A stretch of DNA of 64,000 bases from Bradyrhizobium cytisi (GTDB lineage Bacteria > Pseudomonadota > Alphaproteobacteria > Rhizobiales > Xanthobacteraceae), in NCBI RefSeq assembly GCF_008123515.1, contig NZ_VSSR01000005.1, positions 62,001-126,000 of the forward strand. The letters run 5' to 3'. A program made the position numbers and the translations under genes. This document shows, one piece after another, positions 26,696 to 35,624 of this stretch (position 1 is the first letter of the stretch; the number at the start of each line of letters is the position of its first letter). The notes beneath the pieces are model-generated. The model worked only from the letters and a program-made list of their open reading frames with translations. It was not told where the DNA came from and did no database searches.

Positions 26696-27513
26696 GGCCG
26701 CGGCTCCCCTGAATGTTCGCGTGAGCCCTGTCGCCGCTCCGCGCGGCGGGACACGGCATTGTTCGAGGCCCCCGTGATGGCGCTCACGAGCTCCTGGTTG
26801 GAAGCGTCGGGATGGAAGATGCCGTTGTTGCGTCCGAGCCGCAGCACCACGATCCGGTCCGCGACCGCGCGGACGTCTTCCATATTGTGGCTGATCATCA
26901 CCACGGCGAGACCACGATCGCGGACGCGCTCGATCAAATCCAGCACCTCGGCGGTCTGCGCCACGCCAAGCGCAGCCGTTGGTTCGTCGAGCAGGATCAG
27001 CTTCGGCTCGAGCAGCAGCGAACGGGCGATCGCAACCGTCTGGCGCTGGCCGCCGGAAAGCGATGCCACCGGCTCGCGAACACTAGGGATGCGCGCCGAC
27101 AGTTCGTTGAGCAAGGTCCAGGCCCGAATCTCCATCGCCACCTCGTCGAGACGCCATGGATCAAGTTCCCGTCCGAGGAAAATGTTAGCGACGACATCGA
27201 GATTCTCGCACAGCGCCAGGTCCTGGAATACGGTCGCGATTCCGAGCCGCAGCGACGCGGCCGGATCGTCGAGGACGACGATTTCACCGCAGAAGGTGAT
27301 CGTGCCCGAATCCGGCAGATGAACGCCGGCGAGGATCTTCACCAGGGTCGACTTGCCGGCGCCATTGTCGCCGACTAGCGCGACGACCTCGCCGGCGTGC
27401 ACATCCAGATCGATTTTGGTCAAGGCGGAGACGGCGCCGAAGCTCTTCGAAATGCCGCGCAGGCTGAGCACTAAGCCGTTCCGCGAATTGGATTGGGATA
27501 CCGGGTCGGTCAT
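26692..27513 (-). CDS. Sugar ABC transporter ATP-binding protein, single-domain XylG/FrcA type
   Basis: A 273-residue ATPase with one ABC domain: Walker A LVGDNGAGKSTLVKILAGV near residue 43, signature SLSGGQRQTVAIARSLLLE near residue 150, Walker B LILLDEPTAALGVAQTAEVL near residue 172 and the switch VVMISHNMEDVRAVADRI. Classical XylG has two ABC domains (about 510 residues), so this shorter form must act as a homodimer. The N terminus MTDPVSQSNSRNGLVLSLRG gives a good match to the family start. Stop overlaps the permease GTG. Confidence 0.93.
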   Translation of the reverse strand: MTDPVSQSNSRNGLVLSLRGISKSFGAVSALTKIDLDVHAGEVVALVGDNGAGKSTLVKILAGVHLPDSGTITFCGEIVVLDDPAASLRLGIATVFQDLALCENLDVVANIFLGRELDPWRLDEVAMEIRAWTLLNELSARIPSVREPVASLSGGQRQTVAIARSLLLEPKLILLDEPTAALGVAQTAEVLDLIERVRDRGLAVVMISHNMEDVRAVADRIVVLRLGRNNGIFHPDASNQELVSAITGASNNAVSRRAERRQGSREHSGEPRP

Positions 27514-27590
27514 GCGGGCGTTCCGTGATCGTCCCGGCCATGCGGCGAACCGAACCGCATCGCCTGGCCAAATGATACCTTGCCGAAATT

Positions 27591-28676
27591 CTACTTCGTA
27601 ATGCCGAGTTTCTTGCAGCCTTCGGTATAGCGGCCCGCGCAGAGCACTTCGGAAGTCTGGATCGGCTTGCCGTTGATCCGCTTGTCTACGATCTCTGCCT
27701 TGAGGTTGTCGGCCGTGACCAGCGTCGGCGTGAACAGCTGCGATGGCGTGTTGAATAGCGTCGTCTCAGATTTTGGCTTCTCCCCCGCCAGCAATTGGAC
27801 GGCCACATTGGCCGCTGCGGCGGCGACGATCTCGCTTGGCTTGTTGATGGTGTTGTATTGGTCGCCGGCGATGATGAGTTGAAGGCCGGCGATCGTGGCG
27901 TCGTTGCCCGTGACCGGCGGCACCGGATTGACGCCGGCGGCCTTGAGCGCCGCAATCGCGGCGCCGCCGGTACCGTCGTTGGCAGCAACAACGCCCACGA
28001 TCTTCTTTCCGAAACGGGTGATCTGGCCGCTCGCCCACTGCTGTGCCTTCGGCGGCGCCCAATCCGGCGTGTCGTACTCTGCGAGCGTCTTGTACCCGCT
28101 GCCGGCCAGACCGTCGTGGATGCCGTCCCTGATCAGCCCGGCCGCGGCATCGGTCGGTGAGCCGTTGATCTCCAGCACGCCGACATCGTCGGCCGGCACT
28201 TTGGTCGCCTTGAGATGGTCGACCAGCGATTTGGCGATCGCCTTGCCGATCGCCTTGTTGTCGAAGGACACGTAGAAGTCCGCTGGCGTGGAGGGGATCG
28301 GCCGGTCATAGGCAATGACCTTCACGCCCTGGCCCTGCGCCTGCTTCACCAGCGACGCTGCGGCGGTGGAATCGACGGGATCGATGACAATCACCTTGGC
28401 GCCTTGCGAAATAACAGAATTGAACTGCTGCTGCTGGCGCGACGCATTGGCGTCGGCATTCTGATAGAGCACCTTGCAGGTCGGGCACAGCTTGCTCATT
28501 TCAGCCACGAAACCGGGGTGATCGTGTTCTTCGTAACGGGTCGATGCCTGGTCCGGCATCAGAAAGGCGACGGTCGCTCCTGACACCTTGGCATTCTGAC
28601 CGAAAGCGGAGCCTCCAGTCAGGACGCCCAAGGCTAGCGCCGCCACCCCAACCGCGTTCAATGATGATCGTGTCAT
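27591..28676 (-). CDS. Sugar ABC transporter substrate-binding protein, XylF type
   Basis: A 361-residue periplasmic binding protein. Residues 1-26 are a signal peptide (MTRSSLNAVGVAALALG..., cleavage near SAFGQ). The mature protein has the type I fold of XylF: GATVAFLMPDQASTRYEEHD near residue 33, GAKVIVIDPVDSTAAASLV near residue 92, VKVIAYDRPI near residue 122 and the FDNKAIGKAIAKSLVDHL helix. XylF relatives bind aldopentoses or other monosaccharides. GGGAGAAG precedes the ATG. Two extra cysteine pairs (CPTC, CAGRYTEGC) may form disulfides in the periplasm. An inverted repeat lies in its leader at 28700-28716. Confidence 0.93.
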   Translation of the reverse strand: MTRSSLNAVGVAALALGVLTGGSAFGQNAKVSGATVAFLMPDQASTRYEEHDHPGFVAEMSKLCPTCKVLYQNADANASRQQQQFNSVISQGAKVIVIDPVDSTAAASLVKQAQGQGVKVIAYDRPIPSTPADFYVSFDNKAIGKAIAKSLVDHLKATKVPADDVGVLEINGSPTDAAAGLIRDGIHDGLAGSGYKTLAEYDTPDWAPPKAQQWASGQITRFGKKIVGVVAANDGTGGAAIAALKAAGVNPVPPVTGNDATIAGLQLIIAGDQYNTINKPSEIVAAAAANVAVQLLAGEKPKSETTLFNTPSQLFTPTLVTADNLKAEIVDKRINGKPIQTSEVLCAGRYTEGCKKLGITK

Positions 28677-28699
28677 ATGGTCTTCTCCCTAGTGTAAGA

Positions 28700-28716
28700 G
28701 CAACCTTTCCGGTTGC
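28700..28716. promoter_or_regulatory. Perfect 6-bp inverted repeat in the leader of the XylF-type gene
   Basis: GCAACC (28700-28705) and GGTTGC (28711-28716) flank five bases, 24 bases upstream of the binding-protein start. The 214-base gap to the AraC gene holds no other feature. It may be an operator for the adjacent AraC regulator or another sugar-responsive protein. Confidence 0.35.
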
Positions 28717-28890
28717 CTTTTGAATGCGTAGGGTTGGCGCCGGCGATCCCGGACGATCCCGCTTCTTTTTGTCTATCGCTGAACACAACAGTCTTCGTTG
28801 GCGCAACCGGTGGAAGCCGGTCGGCCGTGATTTGTCGATGTTGCGTTCCCTCCCGCGCTTGCAGCTACGCGATTATGCCGTGGTGCTTTC

Positions 28891-29775
28891 TCATGCAGCT
28901 TTGGGCGCGTTGATGTTGTCGAACAGCAACCGCCGAAACTGTGATGGCGTCATTCCCTTTTCGGCGAGGAACTGTCGGTTGAAATTCGACATGTTGTTGT
29001 AGCCGACTTCATAGCAGATGCTTGCGATCGAAGCCTGCTCGTCGCTCATCAGAATTTGGCAGGCAAGATTGATGCGCAGCCGTTTGACATATTGCGTCAG
29101 CGACATGCCGGTGTGCTGGCGGAACGCACGCGAGAAGGCGCTTGTGGTCTGGCCTGCGATCTCGGCGAGATCCATCTCGCTGAACGGCTTGGTCAGATGC
29201 TTGCGGAGATAAGCGAGCGCCTTATTGATGCCCGCGGACATATAGCCGGACGGATCGGGCAGATAGCTAGCGCTGGCCAGCACGCGCGATCCCCGTGCCC
29301 GGCTCAACACGCCGGCGATCAGCATGAACAGCTCGATGCGGCGCATGCCATTGGCTTGCATCGTCTCTTCGAGCAGCGGCAACAGCCGCTGGCTGGTTTC
29401 GCTGCTGAACAGCACACCTCGCCGCGACGATTCCAGCACCGGCTGCAGCGCCGCGAGTTCCGGCAGGGCCTTGATGGCGCCGTCGATGAACTCCTCGCTG
29501 AACTGGATAATGCGGCAACGCAGCGGAATGCTGGTCCCCGGCGGAATGTCGCTGACCCAGTTGTGCGGCAGATTGGGCCCGGTCAGCACGAGGTTGCCGG
29601 GCGCGAAATCGCCGATGAAATCGCCGACGAAATAGCGGCCGGTGGTCGCCGCCACCATGTGCAGCTCATATTCCGGGTGAAAATGCCATCGTACGGTGCG
29701 GAAAGGATAACCGTGCGACCAGGCGGCGAACGACTCCCCCGGCCTTATCTGGACCAGTTCAAGATCCGGCTCCAT
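28891..29775 (-). CDS. AraC-family transcriptional regulator with N-terminal cupin
   Basis: A 294-residue sugar-type AraC regulator. The start at 29775 (MEPDLELVQIRPGES) is backed by GGGAGGAAGG immediately upstream; the frame is open further 5' but has no family match there. The cupin is seen as WHFHPEYELHMVAATTGRYF near residue 29 and the DNA-binding domain as the last 100 residues (LAYLRKHLTKPFSEMDLAEI, SAFSRAFRQHTGMSLTQYVK, ICYEVGYNNMSNFNRQFLAE). It is the gene just upstream of the xylose-type importer on the same strand and is its probable activator. Confidence 0.93.
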   Translation of the reverse strand: MEPDLELVQIRPGESFAAWSHGYPFRTVRWHFHPEYELHMVAATTGRYFVGDFIGDFAPGNLVLTGPNLPHNWVSDIPPGTSIPLRCRIIQFSEEFIDGAIKALPELAALQPVLESSRRGVLFSSETSQRLLPLLEETMQANGMRRIELFMLIAGVLSRARGSRVLASASYLPDPSGYMSAGINKALAYLRKHLTKPFSEMDLAEIAGQTTSAFSRAFRQHTGMSLTQYVKRLRINLACQILMSDEQASIASICYEVGYNNMSNFNRQFLAEKGMTPSQFRRLLFDNINAPKAA

Positions 29776-29974
29776 GTCCTTCCTCCCGGTCGCGGGCAAA
29801 ATATCCGCAACGACCTCGTTCCCAGCTGGCCGATTTTCTTGATACCGGCTCTTGCTTGACCGCCACGGTAGGTCACGAAATAGACGCGTACCACCACATT
29901 TGGCGGCCAATCGTGATACTTTTTTGACTTGACTGACACCCCCGGATGCAAAAAGCGAGTTCACGTCTTGGCCG

Positions 29975-30012
29975 CGACAAAACCATGGGGCCGGAGTTGC
30001 CTCCCGCCCCAT
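29975..30012 (-). terminator. Strong hairpin after the second sugar importer
   Basis: On the - strand, 18 bases after the binding-protein stop, ATGGGGC pairs with GCCCCAT (30006-30012 with 29985-29991) and inside it GGAG pairs with CTCC across a four-base loop, the two stems separated by a single mismatch. It is followed by GGTTTTG. This is a good candidate for a rho-independent terminator that separates the two importer operons, although the T-run is short. Confidence 0.6.
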
Positions 30013-30030
30013 CCGTCGCATTGGACAGAC

Positions 30031-31035
30031 TTACTTGCCGATACAGGTGGCGACGGTCGCGGGCGTGCAGACATCGAGACCGGTGTAAGTCGGATCCGCA
30101 GGCGCGGGCTTGCCCGATTTCATCGCTTCCAGCGCCAACATCGTCTTGTAACCCATTTCGAACGGCCGCTGGCCGACCTGGCCGAGTGACAGGCCCTCCT
30201 TCATCTGATCGATCTGCACCGGCAGTGTGTCCGCCACCACGAGGGCAAGTGCTTTCGAGGCAATCTTGTCCTTATACGGTGCCACCGCGGCGCGGTTTGC
30301 GTCGGGAATGAACTGCGGGAAACCACCGGTCGGGATGAAGGCATCGAGTTTCGGGTTCTTCGCCATAGTGTCGGTGAACTGCTGCACAGATACCGGGAAG
30401 TCGTCATTGGTATAAAGCGGACACCCCTGAATCTCGGTCCACCCGTTCTGGCCGGTCAAGCGGTCGCCAGGAGAAGCGGCCGATTTCTTGCCCGACAATG
30501 TGTCGCGAATTCCCTGCATCCGTTCATTGTGGTTAGCGGCAGCGGCGCCGCCCGACTGGATGCACACGGTGCCGCCGTTCGGCTTGATCTGCATCGCGAG
30601 TTTGGCGAGGTTCACGCCGATCTCGTAATTGTGGGTGCCGATATAAGCAACGCGCAGGCTCTTGCTGTCAGGCAGCAGATCGGAGTCCCAGGTAAGAACG
30701 GGAATACCGGCCTGCTTGGCAGCTTGTAACGCCACGGCGACGGCTGCGGCATTGGATGGCGATACGGCAATGCCGTTCACCTTCTTGGCAATCAAATCCT
30801 GCAGGATTTGCACTTGCTCCTCGCCGCCGCCGTGCTCACCAGGGCCGATATACATGCATTCAAAGGCACCTTTTGATTCTGCTTCGGCCTTCTTGCAGCC
30901 GTCGCGGGCCTGATCGAAGAACGGGTTGTTCATGTTCTTTGGCACCAAAGCGAAGACATCCTTCGCCTGGGCGCCGGACATCGCTATCGACATCGCGCCG
31001 AAAGCAAAAGCCGTGCTTAAAAGAAATCTTTTCAT
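30031..31035 (-). CDS. Sugar ABC transporter substrate-binding protein (probable inositol/sugar importer)
   Basis: A 334-residue type I periplasmic binding protein. Residues 1-24 are a signal peptide (MKRFLLSTAFAFGAMSIAMS, cleavage near GAQAK) and GAGGAGG precedes the ATG. Mature segments are DVFALVPKNMNNPFFDQARD near residue 25, DLIAKKVNGIAVSPSNAAAV near residue 80 and GIPVLTWDSDLLPDSKSLRV near residue 110. It resembles ribose/rhizopine/inositol-type proteins. Position beside an IolG-like dehydrogenase and the iol genes suggests an inositol isomer as ligand (inference). It is the last gene of its operon, with a terminator hairpin behind it. Confidence 0.92.
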   Translation of the reverse strand: MKRFLLSTAFAFGAMSIAMSGAQAKDVFALVPKNMNNPFFDQARDGCKKAEAESKGAFECMYIGPGEHGGGEEQVQILQDLIAKKVNGIAVSPSNAAAVAVALQAAKQAGIPVLTWDSDLLPDSKSLRVAYIGTHNYEIGVNLAKLAMQIKPNGGTVCIQSGGAAAANHNERMQGIRDTLSGKKSAASPGDRLTGQNGWTEIQGCPLYTNDDFPVSVQQFTDTMAKNPKLDAFIPTGGFPQFIPDANRAAVAPYKDKIASKALALVVADTLPVQIDQMKEGLSLGQVGQRPFEMGYKTMLALEAMKSGKPAPADPTYTGLDVCTPATVATCIGK

Positions 31036-31086
31036 CTCGTTTCCTCCTCATTGACCTTCACTGATTGCCCGCAGTGAATTCGGTTT

Positions 31087-32193
31087 CTAACGATGCTTCT
31101 TCGGCAACAACCGCTCCAAAATTGCCGCAACGATCGCCTTGCCTCCGGTTTGCATGCCGAGAAGCACCGCTAGAATGATGAAGGCGCCGACAAATGCGCC
31201 CTGCCAATTGGAATCGATGCCCGCCATCAACAAGGCATTGCGAATGACCTCGAGAAAAGCCGAACCGATGAAAGCCCCGAAGGCAGTACCCGCCCCACCC
31301 ATCAGGTTCGCCCCGCCGATCACGGTCGCCGCGATGACGCGCAGCTCGTAGCCCTGTCCCATGGCGTTGATGGCCGAGCCGTTGTAACCGAGCAGCAGAA
31401 GCGAGGCTAACGACGCGGTGAATGCGGAAAAAACATAGGCTTGAAATTTGATCCAATCGACGGGAACACCGGTGAGCCGGGCAGCCTGCTCGTTGCCACC
31501 TATTGCAAAGAGATGGCGGCCCCAGGCTTTGGAGTTGAACACGTAGCCGACGATGAGGGCGAGTCCGACCATGACCCAGAAATGCGAGGACAATTCGGGC
31601 ATCCACTGCGGCGCCCAACCGGCCGGCGCGCGCAAGGGCCATTTCGCCTGACCGATGGCTCTAACGATGGGCGCGTCCGGTCCGAACTGATAGAGCATCT
31701 GGTTGGCCGAAAACACCACCGCAAGCGACCGTGCGATTGACAGCATGCCAAGTGTCACGACGAAGGAAGGCATACCGACATAGGCCACGAAAAAGCCGTT
31801 GACCGCGCCGCAAGCAATCCCGGCAATCATCCCCATCGCGAAGGCGAGATACCAGGGATAGTGCCAGGTCAGGAACAGGCCCGCGACAATCGCCACCAGG
31901 CCCATCACGGACCCTACAGAGAGGTCAATGCCGCCGGTGATGATGACCACGGTCATCCCCATTGCCATGATTCCGATCGGCGCGAAGTTGCGCGTGACGT
32001 TGGCGGCATTTTCGACGGTGCCGAAGCTCGGTTCGTTGATGGCCATGATCACGACCAGCGCGATAAGCGCGATCGTCACCCAGAATGGCTGGCTCGCGAA
32101 GACACGCGCAGCGAAAGTCTGCTCCTTGTTCTCCGCAACATCTGAAATTGCGGCATGACCTGGGTCGGCCGCCTTGACGAGATCATGCTGCAC
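31087..32193 (-). CDS. Sugar ABC transporter permease, RbsC type
   Basis: A 368-residue permease of the ribose/inositol family, starting at a GTG with GGGAG upstream and overlapping the ATPase gene by 11 bases. About nine hydrophobic segments are visible; hallmarks are [19 protein letters not shown] near residue 92, FVAYVGMPSFVVTLGMLSIA near residue 135 and FAIGGNEQAARLTGVPVDWI near residue 232, with VIGGANLMGGAGTAFGAFIG toward the C terminus. A loop of about 40 residues between the middle segments (DAPIVRAIGQAKWPLRAPAG) is periplasmic by its composition and is longer than in RbsC. Confidence 0.92.
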   Translation of the reverse strand: MQHDLVKAADPGHAAISDVAENKEQTFAARVFASQPFWVTIALIALVVIMAINEPSFGTVENAANVTRNFAPIGIMAMGMTVVIITGGIDLSVGSVMGLVAIVAGLFLTWHYPWYLAFAMGMIAGIACGAVNGFFVAYVGMPSFVVTLGMLSIARSLAVVFSANQMLYQFGPDAPIVRAIGQAKWPLRAPAGWAPQWMPELSSHFWVMVGLALIVGYVFNSKAWGRHLFAIGGNEQAARLTGVPVDWIKFQAYVFSAFTASLASLLLLGYNGSAINAMGQGYELRVIAATVIGGANLMGGAGTAFGAFIGSAFLEVIRNALLMAGIDSNWQGAFVGAFIILAVLLGMQTGGKAIVAAILERLLPKKHR

Positions 32194-32923
32194 GGATCGC
32201 TCCCGTAATCAGGCCGGTGATTTCCTCCGGCGAGGTCGATGTGGTTGCCTTGTCGGCCACTTTGGTACCGCGCCGCATGACAATGATGCGGTCGCTCACC
32301 GCGAACACGTCCGGCATACGATGGCTGATGAGAATAACCGCCACCCCCTGGTGCTTCAGACGGCGGATGAGCTCGAGCACCTCGGCGACCTGGCGCACCG
32401 AGATGGCGGCGGTCGGCTCGTCCATCAGGACAAGCTTCGCGTTGGAAAGCCGGGTGCGGGCGATGGCCACCGCCTGGCGCTGGCCGCCCGACATTTTCCT
32501 GACCAGATCGCGCGGCCGCGTTTCGGATTTCAGCTCGTCGAACAATTTCGCCGAGCGGTCGACCATCGCCTGCTTGTTGAGTACCCGAAAGGGCCAAAAC
32601 CCCTTGTTCAGCTCGCGGCCCAGGAACACGTTCTGCGCGGCCGTGAGATTGTCCGCAAGCGCGAGATCCTGGTAGACGACCTCGATGCCCTTGGCGCGCG
32701 CCTGGATGGGCTTATGGAAATGGCAGACCTCGCCGTCGACAAGAACTTCGCCATCGGTTGGCGGAAAATTCCCGGCAATCAGCTTGACCAGAGTGGACTT
32801 GCCGGCACCGTTGTCGCCCATCAACCCAACGACCTCGCCGGGCTCGACCGACCAGCTGATGTCGTTGACCGCGTGAATAGCGCCAAAACTCTTCGATACG
32901 TTACGAACTTCAAGCAGAGCCAC
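32183..32923 (-). CDS. Sugar ABC transporter ATP-binding protein, single-domain
   Basis: A 246-residue ATPase with Walker A LMGDNGAGKSTLVKLIAG near residue 36, signature KMSGGQRQAVAIARTRLS near residue 138, Walker B KLVLMDEPTAAISVRQVAEV near residue 160 and the switch VILISHRMPDVFAVSDRI. The start is read as GTG at 32923 because GGGGAGG is 7 bases upstream; a TTG 42 bases further 5' is the alternative. Only one ABC domain is present, in contrast to two-domain RbsA. It overlaps the permease gene, so the importer genes are translationally coupled. Confidence 0.92.
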   Translation of the reverse strand: MALLEVRNVSKSFGAIHAVNDISWSVEPGEVVGLMGDNGAGKSTLVKLIAGNFPPTDGEVLVDGEVCHFHKPIQARAKGIEVVYQDLALADNLTAAQNVFLGRELNKGFWPFRVLNKQAMVDRSAKLFDELKSETRPRDLVRKMSGGQRQAVAIARTRLSNAKLVLMDEPTAAISVRQVAEVLELIRRLKHQGVAVILISHRMPDVFAVSDRIIVMRRGTKVADKATTSTSPEEITGLITGAIRAA

Positions 32924-33027
32924 TGCAGCACCTCCCCTGTCATGCAGCTCTTCCGGCTGCTTCAAGTTCGACTATCTTATCATAGCCGGGGTTGCCCCTG
33001 GCATTCCAGCGGCAATGGTCGCCGCGT

Positions 33028-34149
33028 CTACTCGATCGCTTGCCACGTCCGCGATTTGGATGATCGAACCGCCGTATCGATGATCTTCTGAATTTCCCAG
33101 GCTTCGCGAAAATCCGGCCCGCGCCTCTCTCCACCAGCAATCGCTTCCAGGAATTCCGCAACCTCGATCGTCTTGAGATCGTTGAAGCCAAGTTGGTGAC
33201 CCGGCGCGACGCAAAACAGCCCATAGGGATGATGCTGGGGCCCTGCCTCGATGCGCGTATAACCGCTGTGGCGTGGGTCGCCGTCGGTACGGTATTGTAG
33301 CAGCTCATTGAGGCGTTCTTGCGTATAGACAAGAGACCCCTTTGCGCCGGTCAATTCAAACCCGAGCTGCATTTTTCGTCCTGTCGCCACCCAGTTTGCT
33401 TCAATCGTTCCGCGGCATCCCCGCTCAAATCTCACGGCGAGGCGCGCAATATCATCGACTTCGACGGCGCGGCGTTCCGATGAACCGGCGCGAACGGGGC
33501 GGCTTTTGACGACGGTTTCCAAATCAGCGTCGACGTGGCTGATGGGGCCGAGAAGAAAACGGGCCATTCCGATAATATGGCTGCCGATATCGGCGATCGC
33601 ACCCGCTCCACCGCTGGCATCCAGGCGCCAGTTGTAGGGAGCTTCCGGATCCGCCATGTAATCTTCGGCGTGAATGCCGCGAAAGCCGGTGATTTCTCCG
33701 AGTTCTCCGGCCGCAACCATGGAGCGGGCAAGTTTCAGGATCGGATTTTTGATGTAGTTATAACCAACTTGCGTCACGACGCCGGCTGCTTCAGCGGCCT
33801 CCATCATATCCTTTGCCGCATCGGCATTTGGCGCGATCGGCTTCTCGCAATGGACGTGCTTGCCCGCCGCTATGGCCGCGAGCGCCATTTCGCGGTGAAC
33901 GGCATTTGGCGCCGTGATCGAGACGACCTCGATATCCTGGTCGTCTACGAGCGCCCGCCAATCGGTTCGCCAGCGGCGAAAACCGAATTGTTTGGCGGCC
34001 TGCTCTGCGGCTTCTCCATTGATATCTGCAACCGACTGCAGAACCGGACGCAGACTGTCCGGAAAAATGCCGGCAACGGCCCGATAGGCAAAGCTATGGG
34101 CCTTGCCCATGAAGCCGGTGCCAATGACGCCTACGCCAATATCCCGCAT
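33028..34149 (-). CDS. Gfo/Idh/MocA-family oxidoreductase
   Basis: A 373-residue NAD(P)-dependent dehydrogenase. The Rossmann motif IGVGVIGTGFMGKAHSFAYR is near residue 3, the conserved HVHCEKPIAPNADAAKDMM segment near residue 93 and the catalytic His region GGAGAIADIGSHIIGMARFL near residue 180. Members oxidise or epimerise sugars and inositols through keto intermediates. It is separated from the downstream importer ATPase by about 100 bases and from iolG by 21, so it belongs to the same - strand operon. It is one of four Gfo/Idh/MocA enzymes in 8 kb. Confidence 0.92.
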   Translation of the reverse strand: MRDIGVGVIGTGFMGKAHSFAYRAVAGIFPDSLRPVLQSVADINGEAAEQAAKQFGFRRWRTDWRALVDDQDIEVVSITAPNAVHREMALAAIAAGKHVHCEKPIAPNADAAKDMMEAAEAAGVVTQVGYNYIKNPILKLARSMVAAGELGEITGFRGIHAEDYMADPEAPYNWRLDASGGAGAIADIGSHIIGMARFLLGPISHVDADLETVVKSRPVRAGSSERRAVEVDDIARLAVRFERGCRGTIEANWVATGRKMQLGFELTGAKGSLVYTQERLNELLQYRTDGDPRHSGYTRIEAGPQHHPYGLFCVAPGHQLGFNDLKTIEVAEFLEAIAGGERRGPDFREAWEIQKIIDTAVRSSKSRTWQAIE

Positions 34150-34170
34150 GTCGTCCCGATCCCATTCTGA

Positions 34171-35163
34171 TCAAACTTTGACGGCTCGGCCCGTCAGGGC
34201 GGACTCAAGAGCGCAGTCGGCCAAACGAAGCGCCTGGCGCCCGTCATGCGGGGTCGTAGGCAGTGGCGAACCGCTTTCGAGCGCATCGGCAAATTGATCG
34301 AATTCCGCCTTGTAGGCCTCGGCATATCGCTCCAGAAAGAAATTCAGGAGCGGGTCGCGCGCTTCTGTCCCGGCCTTACCCCAACGCCGGACCGTGGTCG
34401 GCCGCAGATTCTCGTTCAGCAGCATTCCAGTCGATCCAAAGATTTCCATCCGTTGATCATAGCCATAGACCGCTTCGCGGCAGCAGTTGATATGACATTG
34501 CCGACCCGAAGCCGTGCGCATCTGAACCATGAGCGTGTCGAAATCGTCGAACTCAGCCAATCCCGGATCGACAAGTCGGCTCGCCGTCGCCATGACCTCG
34601 ATCGGCTCTTCGCCGAGCAGCCAGCGCGCCATGTCGAAATCGTGAATCACCATATCGCGAAAGATTCCGCCGGAGTGACGTACGTACTCGCGCGGCGGCA
34701 TTCCCGGGTCCCGGCTGCTGATGATGACCTGCCGCACATCGCCGATTTCACCGTCATCGATCGATCTGCGGAGCTGTCGGGCGCTTGGATCGAAGCGGCG
34801 GTTGAATGCCACCATGACGCGGCCGTTGAGCCGCTCGACCTCAAGGACAGCAGCGTCCACTTTGGTGATGTCGAGGTCGATCGGCTTCTCGCAAAGTACG
34901 GCCTTTCCGTTCCGCACTGCATGCAGCATCAAGCTGACATGAGTATCCGTCGGCGTGCCGATGATGACGGCATCGACATCGCCTCGCTCGATCGCCGCGC
35001 CGGGATCAAGCGAGGCCTCGCAACCGAGGCGATCCGCCAACTCCTTAGCTGCAGTGCCGTATGGATCGGCAACTGTCACAAGCTTTGCCTTGGGATTTCC
35101 CGCCACGTTGGCCGCATGGATTTTCCCAATTCGCCCAGCGCCAAGAACCGCAACTCGCAACAT
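34171..35163 (-). CDS. iolG: Inositol 2-dehydrogenase
   Basis: A 330-residue enzyme close to IolG/IdhA, which oxidises myo-inositol to 2-keto-myo-inositol with NAD. Seen are LRVAVLGAGRIGKIHAANVA at the start, VLCEKPIDLDITKVDAAVLE near residue 93, the IolG-type VMVAFNRRFDPSARQLRRSI near residue 115 and the catalytic-His region IFRDMVIHDFDMARWLLGEE near residue 167. It is the first gene of the - strand operon, divergent from the RpiR regulator; a palindrome in the shared 461-base promoter region could control both. Confidence 0.9.
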   Translation of the reverse strand: MLRVAVLGAGRIGKIHAANVAGNPKAKLVTVADPYGTAAKELADRLGCEASLDPGAAIERGDVDAVIIGTPTDTHVSLMLHAVRNGKAVLCEKPIDLDITKVDAAVLEVERLNGRVMVAFNRRFDPSARQLRRSIDDGEIGDVRQVIISSRDPGMPPREYVRHSGGIFRDMVIHDFDMARWLLGEEPIEVMATASRLVDPGLAEFDDFDTLMVQMRTASGRQCHINCCREAVYGYDQRMEIFGSTGMLLNENLRPTTVRRWGKAGTEARDPLLNFFLERYAEAYKAEFDQFADALESGSPLPTTPHDGRQALRLADCALESALTGRAVKV

Positions 35164-35624
35164 GTAGGAAACTCCGGCCTATCCTGGGGTTGAGCGACTT
35201 CCTTCGCCAAACCCGCATTGATGCGCTGACGCAAAGGACACTGGTGTGACGCGGGTAACCTCGTCCTGCACAACGTTCCGCGGCTATTGAAGCTCAGGAG
35301 CCGACACGTTGGCGCAAGGTCGGGACGCGATGAATCTATCTGTCAGGCCTACCTCCCGTGATCGCAACCGCCTATGCGGGTCTACTGTTCTTACAGCGAG
35401 CAAATCCGCTCTTGCGACTTCAGCGACGTTTCCTCATTTCGAATTCTGTTGTCGGCGCATTCCATACGCCCTAAACAATTATCGTTGCTTAATTCTACTT
35501 TTGCAACAATAATTTCACGATCGGCAAATGAACTTTTTTGACACTGATGAACCACGCGGATTCCGAGATACGCCAAAGAAATGATTTTCAGGCGGGTGAT
35601 GGAAATCGCAGGCGAGGAATGAGA
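35164..35624. other. Divergent control region between iolG and the RpiR regulator
   Basis: A 461-base gap between oppositely oriented genes. It becomes AT-rich in its right third (from about 35400), where a large inverted repeat sits at 35477-35514. No credible reading frame, RNA gene or mobile-element end was seen. It must hold the promoters of the - strand iolG-importer operon and of the regulator. Confidence 0.7.
35477..35514. promoter_or_regulatory. 12-bp inverted repeat, candidate RpiR/IolR operator
   Basis: AATTATCGTTGC at 35477-35488 is mirrored by GCAACAATAATT at 35503-35514 with one mismatch, spaced by 14 bases. It lies in the iolG-rpiR divergent promoter region. The inner edges contain TTGCTTAA and TTTTGCAA, which resemble the half-sites of the palindrome upstream of iolD (36590-36613). 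Confidence 0.5.

Noticed and set aside
25775..27322. Long + strand open frame (515 codons) opposite the permease and ATPase genes
   Set aside because: Shadow of two well-supported - strand genes; low-complexity His/Arg/Ser-rich translation with no motif and no ribosome site.
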